The position numbers were made by a program, and so were the translations under genes. A stretch of DNA of 64,000 nucleotides from Pseudomonas sp. P818 (GTDB lineage Bacteria; Pseudomonadota; Gammaproteobacteria; Pseudomonadales; Pseudomonadaceae). Position 1 is the first letter of the stretch, and each line of letters begins with the position of its first letter. Below, piece after piece: positions 53,895-64,000 of this stretch. The stretch is from NCBI RefSeq assembly GCF_000418555.1, contig NZ_ATKM01000011.1, forward strand, positions 372,001-436,000, read 5' to 3'. A model generated the notes under the pieces. It had not been told where the DNA came from. It saw only the letters and a list, made by a program, of their open reading frames with translations, and ran no database searches.

Positions 53895-55031
53895 ATGAGT
53901 GCGAGTACCTTCGGCATCGAGGAGGAGTATTTTCTAACCGACCTGGCAAGCCGCTGCGTGGCGCAGCAGGGCGTCGAAGCCTTCGCCGTATCCAGCCGCC
54001 GCGCGTTGGGCCCGCGGGTAACGCGAGAGATGTTCGCTGCCCAATTCGAGGTGGTCACGCCGGTGCTGCACAGCCTCGACGAGGCGCGCGAATTTCTCGG
54101 CCAGGCACGCCGCACGCTGGCCGAGCTGGCCGGCGAGTTCGGCTGCGGCATCCTCGCTGCCGGCACTCATCCACTGGAGCAGTGGCGGCGCGTGCAGGCG
54201 ACCGACATGGCACGCTACCGGACTATATTCGACGATTACCGCATCGTTGCCAGCCGCAGCGTGCTGGCCGGTCTGCACGTGCATGTCGGGGTACCGGAAG
54301 ACGTTGATCGCATACGTCTGATGAACCGGCTTACGCCCTGGCTGCCCTTGTTGCTGGGACTCAGCGCGTCGTCACCATTCTGGGATGGCCGACCCAGCGG
54401 CTTGATGAGCTATCGCCAGGCGGTCTGCGATGAGTGGCCGCGCATGGGCATTCCCGATCACTTTCGCGACGAAGCCGACTATCAGCGCTACGTGAAGGTG
54501 ATGACCGATACCGATTGCATCGGCTCGGCCGTCAACCTGTGGTGGAACATTCGCCCGTCGTTGCGCTTCCCCACCCTGGAACTGCGCATCGCCGATGCCT
54601 GCCCGCAACTGCAGGATGCCCTGTGCATCGCCGGACTGTTCCGCGCCATGCTCGCTCACGCGCTGGATGCCCCGCATGATGACTGGTTCGACGACCCGCT
54701 GACTCGCATTCTCACCGTGGAAAACCGCTGGCGTGCCAAGCGCCGTGGCCTGCGCGGTCTGTTCATCGAACCGCGCAGCCAGAGCACCTTGCCGTTCGCG
54801 GCCTGGCTGGATCAGGTGCTGGCCTGCATCGCCGAGCAGATCGCGCCCGAGGACCGCTGGATCATGGTCCATGCGCGCAAGCTGGCCCGTATCGGCGGCA
54901 GCGCTGAAGCTCAGCTCGGTCTCTACCGGCGCGCCCGCAGCCGTGGCGCCGACCAGCGTACGGCTGTGTGCCAGGTGGTCGACAGGCTGCTTTGCCAGAC
55001 CGCTCTGCAGGACGTTGGGCAAATAGCCTGA
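53895..55031 (+). CDS. ybdK: Carboxylate-amine ligase YbdK (GCS2 family)
   Basis: 378 aa of the gamma-glutamyl-cysteine ligase 2 family. FGIEEEYFL N-terminus (metal/ATP Glu set), HVHVGVPE, LWWNIRPSLRFPTLELRIAD and VENRWRAKRRGL are diagnostic. YbdK has weak Glu-Cys ligase activity, so a glutathione-type role is possible but unproven. ATG 53895 fits the family start. Divergent from the haem-oxygenase-fold gene. Confidence 0.9.
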   Translation: MSASTFGIEEEYFLTDLASRCVAQQGVEAFAVSSRRALGPRVTREMFAAQFEVVTPVLHSLDEAREFLGQARRTLAELAGEFGCGILAAGTHPLEQWRRVQATDMARYRTIFDDYRIVASRSVLAGLHVHVGVPEDVDRIRLMNRLTPWLPLLLGLSASSPFWDGRPSGLMSYRQAVCDEWPRMGIPDHFRDEADYQRYVKVMTDTDCIGSAVNLWWNIRPSLRFPTLELRIADACPQLQDALCIAGLFRAMLAHALDAPHDDWFDDPLTRILTVENRWRAKRRGLRGLFIEPRSQSTLPFAAWLDQVLACIAEQIAPEDRWIMVHARKLARIGGSAEAQLGLYRRARSRGADQRTAVCQVVDRLLCQTALQDVGQIA

Positions 55032-55056
55032 ACATCCGCCCGACAGCGATTTCGGA
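55030..55056 (+). promoter_or_regulatory. AlgU/ECF-type promoter of the zinc ADH gene
   Basis: GAACAT, 16 bases, TCGGA; start codon 31 bases downstream. Confidence 0.4.
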
Positions 55057-55087
55057 ATAGGGACATGCCTTTTGCGGGAGAAGCCTC

Positions 55088-56254
55088 ATGCAAGCATTGA
55101 CCTATCACGGTAGCCACGACGTGCGGGTGGAGCGGGTGCCCGATCCCGTCATCGAGCAACCCGACGACATCATCCTGCGCGTGACCGCCACGGCGATCTG
55201 CGGCTCGGACCTGCACCTGTATCGCGGCAAGATTCCGCAGGTGAAGGATGGCGATATCTTCGGCCACGAATTCATGGGTGTGGTCGAGGAGGTCGGTCCG
55301 CAGGTCACCGCGGTGAGCAAGGGCGACCGGGTCATCGTGCCGTTCGTCATCGCCTGCGGCGACTGCTTCTTCTGCCAGATGGACCTGCACGCGGCCTGCG
55401 AAACCACCAATCCGGGGCGCGGCGCGATTCTCAACAAGAAGCAGATCCCATCCGGTGCGGCGCTGTTCGGCTACAGCCACCTGTACGGCGGCGTACCGGG
55501 CGGGCAGGCCGAGCTGGTGCGGGTGCCCAAGGCCAATGCCGGGCCGTTCAAGGTGCCGGATGTACTCGATGACGAGCAGGTGCTGTTTCTCACCGACATC
55601 CTGCCGACCGGTTACCAGGCAGCGGTCAATGCCGGGGTCAGGCCGGGCAGTCGCGTGGCCATCTATGGCGCCGGCCCGGTTGGGCTGATGAGTGCTGCCT
55701 GCGCGCGCATGCTGGGTGCCGAGCAGATCTTCATGGTCGATCATCACGACTACCGTCTGGACTATGCCCGGCAGACCTACGGGGTGATACCGATCAACTT
55801 CGACGAAATCGATGACCCGGCCAGCGCCATCATCGAGCAGACGCCCGGGCATCGCGGCGTGGATGCGGTGATCGATGCGGTGGGCTTCGAGGCCAAGGGC
55901 AGCCTCACCGAAACCATACTGACCACGCTCAAGCTGGAAGCCAGCAGCGGCGTGGCGCTGCGCCAATGCATCGCAGCGGTGCGCCGCGGCGGCACGGTCA
56001 GCGTACCGGGCGTCTACGCCGGGTTCATCCACGGTTTTCTGTTCGGCGATGCCTTCGACAAGGGGCTGACCTTCAAGATGGGCCAGACCCATGTTCACCC
56101 GCTGCTGCCGACGTTGCTGGAGCACATTCAGCGCGGCGACCTGAACCCGGAAATCATCATCAGCCACCGCATGCCGCTGGCCGAGGCGGCAGAAGGTTAT
56201 CGCCTGTTCGACTCGCGCCGCGAGCAGTGCCGAAAGGTGATTCTGCGGCCCTGA
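55088..56254 (+). CDS. Zinc-dependent alcohol/formaldehyde dehydrogenase-like protein
   Basis: 388-aa medium-chain dehydrogenase. Catalytic zinc ligands ICGSDLH and GHEFMG, structural zinc loop [18 protein letters not shown] motif [10 protein letters not shown]. An insertion ([15 protein letters not shown]) and length like FdhA/threonine-type members suggest formaldehyde or glutathione adduct oxidation, but the substrate is not proven. Own ECF-like promoter. Confidence 0.87.
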   Translation: MQALTYHGSHDVRVERVPDPVIEQPDDIILRVTATAICGSDLHLYRGKIPQVKDGDIFGHEFMGVVEEVGPQVTAVSKGDRVIVPFVIACGDCFFCQMDLHAACETTNPGRGAILNKKQIPSGAALFGYSHLYGGVPGGQAELVRVPKANAGPFKVPDVLDDEQVLFLTDILPTGYQAAVNAGVRPGSRVAIYGAGPVGLMSAACARMLGAEQIFMVDHHDYRLDYARQTYGVIPINFDEIDDPASAIIEQTPGHRGVDAVIDAVGFEAKGSLTETILTTLKLEASSGVALRQCIAAVRRGGTVSVPGVYAGFIHGFLFGDAFDKGLTFKMGQTHVHPLLPTLLEHIQRGDLNPEIIISHRMPLAEAAEGYRLFDSRREQCRKVILRP

Positions 56255-56290
56255 CGCGCGATCGCCAGCTCGCCACTGGCCCGATTCTCT

Positions 56291-56319
56291 GAACCTTTGG
56301 CCGTAGTCGGCCTTTCTAA
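56291..56319 (+). promoter_or_regulatory. ECF-type promoter of the DUF2892 gene
   Basis: GAACCT, 18 bases (one more than usual), TCTAA; start 53 bases downstream. Confidence 0.33.
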
Positions 56320-56372
56320 ATCTCACGGGCGCCGCCATCGGCATTCGTCATGCAACCATCAGGAGAAACGCC

Positions 56373-56717
56373 ATGTCACTGACCCAAAACGTTCATCGTC
56401 TGGAACGTGCTGTCTCGCTCGCCACAGGCGCCACGGCCATCGTCGCTGGTGTTTGCCAGGGCGGCACCGCTGGTGTCTTCAAGGCCCTTGGCGGCGCCGC
56501 GCTACTGCAGCGCGGGCTGAGTGGCCACTGCGTGATCAAGGGGCTGATCAGCGACCCCAAGACCGAACTGGAGTGCCTGCGCGAGCGGGTTGCCGAGCTG
56601 CGTGCCGCGCTGCCGCGCCTGCAGAAGGAAATGGACAGCTTGAAAGGGCGCCAGGAGAACCGCCTGGATCATGCCGTCGAGGAAACCTTCCCGGCCAGCG
56701 ATCCGATTTCGCCTTGA
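56373..56717 (+). CDS. DUF2892/YgaP-type membrane protein with a FPASDPIS tail
   Basis: 114 aa. N-terminal DUF2892 membrane hairpin (RLERAVSLATGATAIVAGVCQGGTAGVFKALGGAALLQRGLSGHC), a coiled-coil middle (LRERVAELRAALPRLQKEMDSL), and the C-terminal tail AVEETFPASDPISP, a short linear motif found at the end of many Pseudomonas stress proteins. No catalytic motif. SD AGGAG nine bases upstream. Confidence 0.78.
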   Translation: MSLTQNVHRLERAVSLATGATAIVAGVCQGGTAGVFKALGGAALLQRGLSGHCVIKGLISDPKTELECLRERVAELRAALPRLQKEMDSLKGRQENRLDHAVEETFPASDPISP

Positions 56718-56789
56718 GCCGAGCGTTCGGGCGATGGCGCGAATGCGCCGTCGCCGCGCTTGACCCTTATCGTTCGAAGGAGGCATCTC

Positions 56790-57212
56790 ATGAAAGACAC
56801 CACTGCTGATCCCAACCCGCAACGGATCGATGAACAGGCGCTGGACTTCAGCGATGATGAAGACAGCCTTGGCACGGGCGAGCCTTCTCTGCAGCAGACT
56901 GCGCGGCCATCAGCCAGCGCCGAGGACGAGATCGGCCTGACCGGTGCAGCGACGCTCGGCGAAAGCGAGCACGAAGATAACGTCAGCCTCGATGACCTGA
57001 GCCCGGACACCCTGATCGATGACAGCGGTGCGCGCTCGCCGCTCGAACGCGGAGGCGATGGTGCCAATGATGAAGAGCTCAGCGTGGTCGATGAATCTCA
57101 GGTCGGTGGTGGCTTCGGCCTGGACGAGGCAGAACTGGCCCGCTCGGCACCGCTGGACGGCGAGCCCTGGACCGATGAGGTCGTATCCACCGACGAGGAG
57201 CGCAAGCCATGA
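56790..57212 (+). CDS. Acidic, low-complexity protein of unknown function
   Basis: 140 aa, strongly acidic with Asp/Glu/Ser/Gly, no hydrophobic core, probably disordered. ATG 56790 has GAAGGAGG upstream; ten codons further up are open but poor. It overlaps the metallothionein start by four bases (ATGA). Similar acidic proteins sit in Pseudomonas stress clusters; no function assigned. Confidence 0.7.
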   Translation: MKDTTADPNPQRIDEQALDFSDDEDSLGTGEPSLQQTARPSASAEDEIGLTGAATLGESEHEDNVSLDDLSPDTLIDDSGARSPLERGGDGANDEELSVVDESQVGGGFGLDEAELARSAPLDGEPWTDEVVSTDEERKP

Positions 57213-57409
57213 ACACGCAAACCTGCGCGTGCCCGCATTGTGATTGTGCGGTGCAGTCCCGGGAGTGGCTGCATGAAGTCGCGGGCGATGATCTGCTCTA
57301 CTGCTGCGAGGCCTGCATGCAGCGCCATCCCAAGGGCATGGTCCAGTGCCAGAGCGCCGGCTGCGATTGCGGCGAGCGAGTGGCACGTGAACGCGAGCAG
57401 GCGCCCTAG
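57209..57409 (+). CDS. Metallothionein (BmtA/PmtA type)
   Basis: 66 aa with ten cysteines at 6, 8, 11, 13, 32, 33, 36, 47, 52 and 54 and histidines 10 and 40: CACPHCDC...YCCEAC...GCDCG, the pseudomonad metallothionein pattern for a Zn/Cd cluster. Unlike several relatives it lacks the C-terminal FPASDPIS tail, which instead ends the DUF2892 protein just upstream. ATGA overlap with the acidic protein gene indicates coupling. Confidence 0.9.
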   Translation: MNTQTCACPHCDCAVQSREWLHEVAGDDLLYCCEACMQRHPKGMVQCQSAGCDCGERVAREREQAP

Positions 57410-57413
57410 ACGC

Positions 57414-57475
57414 TAATGCTGTTCACTGGAGACGCACGTTTGTTCCCCCTCTCCCCATTTAGGTGAGAGGGGAAC
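57414..57475. repeat. Solo end of the MITE-like element
   Basis: TAATGCTGTTCAC (57414-57426), then CCCTCTCCCCATTTAGGTGAGAGGGG, similar to the left half of 44523-44714. No right terminal repeat was found before 57536, so it is a truncated copy or remnant. Confidence 0.6.
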
Positions 57476-57536
57476 GGGGAAACGACCAGGGCCACTGATC
57501 GATTCCGGGTATTTCCTAGATGAGCAGCTGACTTCC

Positions 57537-57917
57537 TCAGGCGCTGGCCTTGCGCAGCGCCTGCAGCAACTCCTCCTTGCGCATGCGCGAGCGCCCGGCG
57601 ATATCCCGCTTGCGCGCCAGCTCCATCAGCTCGGTCTTGTTCATCGCCTCCAGACGCTGGCCAGGGCGGGGCGAGCCTTCACGGGTCGCAGCGGCGCGCC
57701 GTGCCGAGGATTTGCGTGCGGCCTGCTTGCTGGTGGAGCTGGTCTTCTGCCCTGAGCCACCGGCCTTGTCACCGCCGCCGGACTGCTTGTTGACAGTGGC
57801 CCAGGCGCGCGCTTCGGCCTCGTTCTCGGGCACACCGCGATCCTTGTAGCTGTCTTCGATGTGCTCGGCCTTGCGCTTCTGCTTGGTGGTGTACTTGTCT
57901 TTGCTGCCACGGGGCAT
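57537..57917 (-). CDS. Rho N-terminal-like basic protein
   Basis: 126 aa, very basic. N-terminal part (MPRGSKDKYTTKQKRKAEHIEDSYKDRGVPENEAEARAWATVNKQSGGG) resembles plasmid-stabilisation/ChaB-type small proteins. The C-terminal SAP/Rho-N helix pair (MNKTELMELARKRDIAGRSRMRKEELLQALRK) is a nucleic-acid-binding motif. Probably chromatin- or RNA-associated under stress. Divergent from mgtC, with an ECF-like promoter in front of each. Confidence 0.8.
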   Translation of the reverse strand: MPRGSKDKYTTKQKRKAEHIEDSYKDRGVPENEAEARAWATVNKQSGGGDKAGGSGQKTSSTSKQAARKSSARRAAATREGSPRPGQRLEAMNKTELMELARKRDIAGRSRMRKEELLQALRKASA

Positions 57918-57952
57918 GAGTGTTCTCCCGATTGGTTGTGAGGTCTAAAAGG

Positions 57953-57979
57953 AGTGAATGCGCGCAAGGGCATAGGTTC
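57953..57979 (-). promoter_or_regulatory. ECF-type promoter of the Rho-N-like gene
   Basis: GAACCT, 16 bases, TCACT on the minus strand; start 35 bases downstream. Confidence 0.4.
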
Positions 57980-58012
57980 CTGGTTTCGGATGATCGGCAG
58001 CGACGATCATGC

Positions 58013-58040
58013 GAACCTCCAGGTGCCTGCGTCGCTCTGA
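58013..58040 (+). promoter_or_regulatory. AlgU/ECF-type promoter of mgtC
   Basis: GAACCT, 17 bases, TCTGA: best match in the window to the AlgU consensus GAACTT-N16/17-TCTGA. Start codon 29 bases downstream. Confidence 0.55.
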
Positions 58041-58069
58041 AGGAAGGCGTCCCAGGAAACCGAACGAAG

Positions 58070-58594
58070 ATGGACATACTCGAGCGAGTTCTCACGACTC
58101 TGGTGCAGGAGTTTTCCGACCTTGGCCAGGTCGAGCACATCACCCGCGCCACCCTGCGCCTGGTTCTGGCCATGTTCCTCGGTGGTCTGCTCGGCTACGA
58201 GCGCGAGGTCATGGGCAAGGCTGCCGGCATGCGCACACACATGTTGGTGTGCCTTGGCGCGGCGATCTTCGTCATGGCCCTGGAGCAGGACGGTGCCGAG
58301 GCCGATGCCATGAGTCGGGTGATCCAGGGCATCGCCGCCGGTGTCGGTTTTCTCGGTGCCGGCACCATTCTCAAGGGCCAGAACATCTCCGACGTCAAGG
58401 GGCTGACCACCGCGGCCGGCCTGTGGGCTTCGGCTGCCATTGGCGTGGCGGTCGGTCTTGGGCGTGAGGCGACCGCCGTGCTGTCGACGGTGATCGTGCT
58501 GGTGGTGCTGCACCTGATGCCGCTGTTGGTCGATCCGGGCACCAGGACCAAGCCAGACGACCAGGCCGATGAAAACCCGGGCGACAGGCAATAG
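58070..58594 (+). CDS. mgtC: MgtC/SapB family membrane protein
   Basis: 174 aa, about five membrane helices. MgtC signature: LRLVLAMFLGGLLGYEREVMGKAAGMRTHMLVCLGAAIF, GIAAGVGFLGAGTILK, VKGLTTAAGLWASAAIGVAVGLG. A short hydrophilic tail is all that follows, so it lacks the ACT-like domain of Salmonella MgtC. Such proteins modulate Mg2+ homeostasis and ATP synthase in stress. Start at 58070. Confidence 0.88.
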   Translation: MDILERVLTTLVQEFSDLGQVEHITRATLRLVLAMFLGGLLGYEREVMGKAAGMRTHMLVCLGAAIFVMALEQDGAEADAMSRVIQGIAAGVGFLGAGTILKGQNISDVKGLTTAAGLWASAAIGVAVGLGREATAVLSTVIVLVVLHLMPLLVDPGTRTKPDDQADENPGDRQ

Positions 58595-58626
58595 CCGTCA
58601 ACCCGGTGAACCGGCAAAAACTGCCT

Positions 58627-58654
58627 GAACTTTTCCCGCCGCTTCCGTCTCGGA
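58627..58654 (+). promoter_or_regulatory. AlgU/ECF-type promoter of glgE
   Basis: GAACTT (perfect -35), 17 bases, TCGGA; start 92 bases downstream. Confidence 0.45.
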
Positions 58655-58746
58655 ATTTCTGACAGGTGCAGCGCTTGGCGCGCTGCCGCATACCTGCCCG
58701 CCAACCCCTTCGAACACGTCTGCCAGGCGTAGAGGAGCCAGGAACG

Positions 58747-60729
58747 ATGCCGTCCCCGCAGCATGCCGATCAGACCGTCAGCCACGCCATCGCCCAGCCC
58801 CGGCTGGCCATCGAAGCAGTACAACCGATCATTGAAGGTGGCCGCTTCGCCAGCAAATGCCTGTGTGGTCGCGAGTTTCCGGTCACGGCGGTGATCTTCA
58901 GCGACGGCCATGAGCAACTGGCCGCGGACCTGCTGTGGCGTGCCAGTGGCGAGGCCACCTGGCAGCGCGTGCCCATGCAGGCGCTGGGCAATGATCACTG
59001 GAGCGCCACACTGCGCATCGATCAGCAGGGCCGCGGCGAATTCGCCATCGAGGCCTGGCTGGACGTTTACGCCAGCTTCCGCCAGGAACTGGTGAAGAAA
59101 CTCGGTGCCGGTGTGCCGGTAGAGCTGGAACTGCAGGAAGGTGCGCAGCTGGTTCGGCGCATCGCCGCGCAGGCGCCGGAGCAATTGCGCGGCGAGCTGG
59201 CGGCGCTGATCGAGCGCATGGAGGCCTCGCAATCGCAGACCGAGCGCGAAGCCGTGCTGATCGATCCCTCCGTCAACGAGCTGATGCGCCGCGCCGAATA
59301 CCGTCCTCATCTGTTGCGCACGCCGAATTACCCGCTGGACGTCGAGCGCAGCCTGGCCGAATTCGCCAGTTGGTATGAGCTGTTTCCCCGCTCGCTGGGC
59401 GACGAGCAGCGCCACGGCACCTTCGCTGACGTGCACGCACGTATCCCCGAGATCGCCCGAATGGGCTTCGATGTGCTGTATTTCCCGCCGATTCATCCCA
59501 TCGGCCGGGCGCACCGCAAGGGGCCGAACAACAGCCTCAAGGCCGGCCCGGGCGACCCCGGCAGCCCCTATGCAATCGGCAGCGAGGAGGGCGGTCATGA
59601 GGCCGTGCACCCGGAGCTGGGCAGCCTCGAGGATTTCCGTCAGCTGGTCCGTGTGGCGCGCGAACATGGCCTGGAAGTGGCGCTGGATTTCGCCGTGCAG
59701 TGCTCGCCGGATCACCCCTGGCTCAAGCAGCACCCCGGCTGGTTCAGCTGGCGACCGGACGGCAGCATTCGCCACGCCGAGAACCCACCGAAGAAGTACG
59801 AAGACATCGTCAACGTCGAGTTCTATGCCGAAGCGGCCATGCCGGATCTGTGGCTGGCGTTGCGCGATGTAGTGCTGGGCTGGGTGGAGCAGGGCGTGAC
59901 ACTGTTTCGCGTCGACAACCCGCACACCAAGCCGATGCCGTTCTGGGAGTGGCTGATCGCCGACGTGCGTGAACGCCATCCCGAGGTGATCTTCCTCTCC
60001 GAGGCCTTCACCCGCCCGGCCATGATGGCGCGCCTGGGCAAGCTCGGCTTCAGCCAGAGCTACACCTACTTCACCTGGCGCAACACCAAGGCCGAGCTGC
60101 AGGCCTACTTCGAAGAGCTTAACCAGCCGCCCTGGCGCGATTGCTACCGGCCGAACTTCTTCGTCAACACACCGGATATCAATCCCTATTTCCTGCAGCG
60201 CAGCGGCCGGCCCGGCTTTCTCATCCGCGCTGCGCTGGCGACCATGGGCTCCGGCTTGTGGGGCATGTATTCGGGCTTCGAGCTGTGCGAGGCCGAGCCG
60301 GTGCCGGGCAAGGAGGAGTACTTCGATTCGGAGAAGTACCAGCTGCGCCCACGCGACTACCAGGCCCCCGGCAACATCAACGCCGAGATCACCCGGCTCA
60401 ACCAGATTCGTCGCGAGAACCCTGCCTTGCAGACCCATCTGGGCTTCCAGGCCTACACCGCGTGGAACGACAACATCCTCTACTTCGGCAAGCGCACGGC
60501 TGATCTGAGCAACTTCATCCTGATCGCCATCAGCCTCGATCCGCATCACGCCCAGGAAGCGCACTTCGAATTGCCGCTGTGGGAACTGGGCCTACCAGAC
60601 GATGCCTCGCTGGCCGGTGAAGACCTGATGAACGGCCACCGCTGGACCTGGCACGGCAAGGTGCAGTGGATGCGCATCGAACCCTGGCACCTGCCTTTCG
60701 GCATCTGGCGAATCCAGACCGCCCGCTGA
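58747..60729 (+). CDS. glgE: Alpha-1,4-glucan:maltose-1-phosphate maltosyltransferase GlgE
   Basis: 660 aa GH13_3 enzyme that extends alpha-1,4-glucan from maltose-1-phosphate. N-terminal beta domains (about 20-130), then the barrel with nucleophile Asp in LFRVDNPHTKP, acid Glu in IFLSEAFTRP and third Asp in VNTPDINPYF. The GlgE-specific HPIGRAHRKGPNN loop is present. ATG 58747 has GAGGAG. treS follows 16 bases on, forming the trehalose-to-glucan route. Confidence 0.94.
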   Translation: MPSPQHADQTVSHAIAQPRLAIEAVQPIIEGGRFASKCLCGREFPVTAVIFSDGHEQLAADLLWRASGEATWQRVPMQALGNDHWSATLRIDQQGRGEFAIEAWLDVYASFRQELVKKLGAGVPVELELQEGAQLVRRIAAQAPEQLRGELAALIERMEASQSQTEREAVLIDPSVNELMRRAEYRPHLLRTPNYPLDVERSLAEFASWYELFPRSLGDEQRHGTFADVHARIPEIARMGFDVLYFPPIHPIGRAHRKGPNNSLKAGPGDPGSPYAIGSEEGGHEAVHPELGSLEDFRQLVRVAREHGLEVALDFAVQCSPDHPWLKQHPGWFSWRPDGSIRHAENPPKKYEDIVNVEFYAEAAMPDLWLALRDVVLGWVEQGVTLFRVDNPHTKPMPFWEWLIADVRERHPEVIFLSEAFTRPAMMARLGKLGFSQSYTYFTWRNTKAELQAYFEELNQPPWRDCYRPNFFVNTPDINPYFLQRSGRPGFLIRAALATMGSGLWGMYSGFELCEAEPVPGKEEYFDSEKYQLRPRDYQAPGNINAEITRLNQIRRENPALQTHLGFQAYTAWNDNILYFGKRTADLSNFILIAISLDPHHAQEAHFELPLWELGLPDDASLAGEDLMNGHRWTWHGKVQWMRIEPWHLPFGIWRIQTAR

Positions 60730-60745
60730 ACAACGGAGTAACACC

Positions 60746-64000
<3,255 letters not shown>

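Noticed and set aside
58195-60564. 789-codon minus-strand open frame opposite mgtC and glgE
   Set aside because: Antisense shadow of a GH13 enzyme with intact catalytic residues.

Overview
The window is high-GC DNA of a Pseudomonas, most likely from the P. mendocina/oleovorans side of the genus. The evidence is the gacA-uvrC-pgsA-tRNA order with gacA starting at TTG, a tusDCBE-trpD2 cluster, a complete six-gene functional-amyloid (fap) operon, and a stress block with Ku/LigD, GlgE/TreS, KGG proteins and a metallothionein. The species is inferred from gene content, not from a marker gene.

Layout. (1) 1-15.7 kb is conserved core: ftsK (5' end outside the window), lolA, rarA, crcB, serS and cysG on the plus strand; a glutathionyl-hydroquinone reductase, trpD2 (ybiB), tusE/B/C/D and a Bax-inhibitor-1 protein on the minus strand; then tRNA-Ser, gacA, uvrC, pgsA and a tRNA-Gly/Cys/Leu cluster. 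(2) 15.6-25.1 kb is a roughly 9.5 kb mobile element in the 3' end of tRNA-Leu. It carries a tyrosine integrase, a tightly overlapping set of small HTH and unknown genes, a 966-residue TOPRIM/DUF927 primase-helicase-like protein and a serine recombinase. It has no structural, packaging or conjugation genes and resembles a P4-type satellite. Its most notable non-coding parts are a 150-bp array of GGTGTTC boxes present twice in inverted orientation around the cargo with identical spacing, a C4-like antisense RNA with target and decoy segments in front of a small-gene operon, and an ordered set of GATACC repeats upstream of the serine recombinase. (3) 25.2-26.4 kb is a RES/Xre toxin-antitoxin pair directly outside the element. 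(4) 26.4-34 kb holds a DUF72 protein, a PLDc_N peptide, Ku and LigD (bacterial end joining), an SDR and a pyruvate-oxidase-like ThDP enzyme. (5) 34.3-41.8 kb holds an Anr-like FNR regulator, a sigma-54 activator and the fapABCDEF operon, which has a good sigma-54 promoter match. (6) 42.2-49.6 kb holds ugd and galU for UDP-sugar supply, a small inverted-repeat element inside the galU terminator, a VOC protein, glutathione reductase, a TRIC-family channel and a second galU. (7) 47.3-64 kb is a stress block: two KGG peptides, an SDR, hemerythrin, a methyltransferase, a haem-oxygenase-fold protein, a YbdK ligase, a zinc alcohol dehydrogenase, a DUF2892 protein, a metallothionein, a Rho-N protein, MgtC, GlgE, and TreS-maltokinase cut by the window end.

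How the parts fit. In the last 16 kb many transcription units have a sequence resembling an extracytoplasmic-function sigma promoter (AlgU/sigma-22 type, GAACnn-N16-18-TCnnA) 25-95 bases before the start codon. This suggests one envelope/osmotic-stress regulon covering trehalose/glucan metabolism, a second UDP-glucose supply and small protective proteins. In the fap region a sigma-54 activator gene lies at one end and a sigma-54-like promoter at the other.
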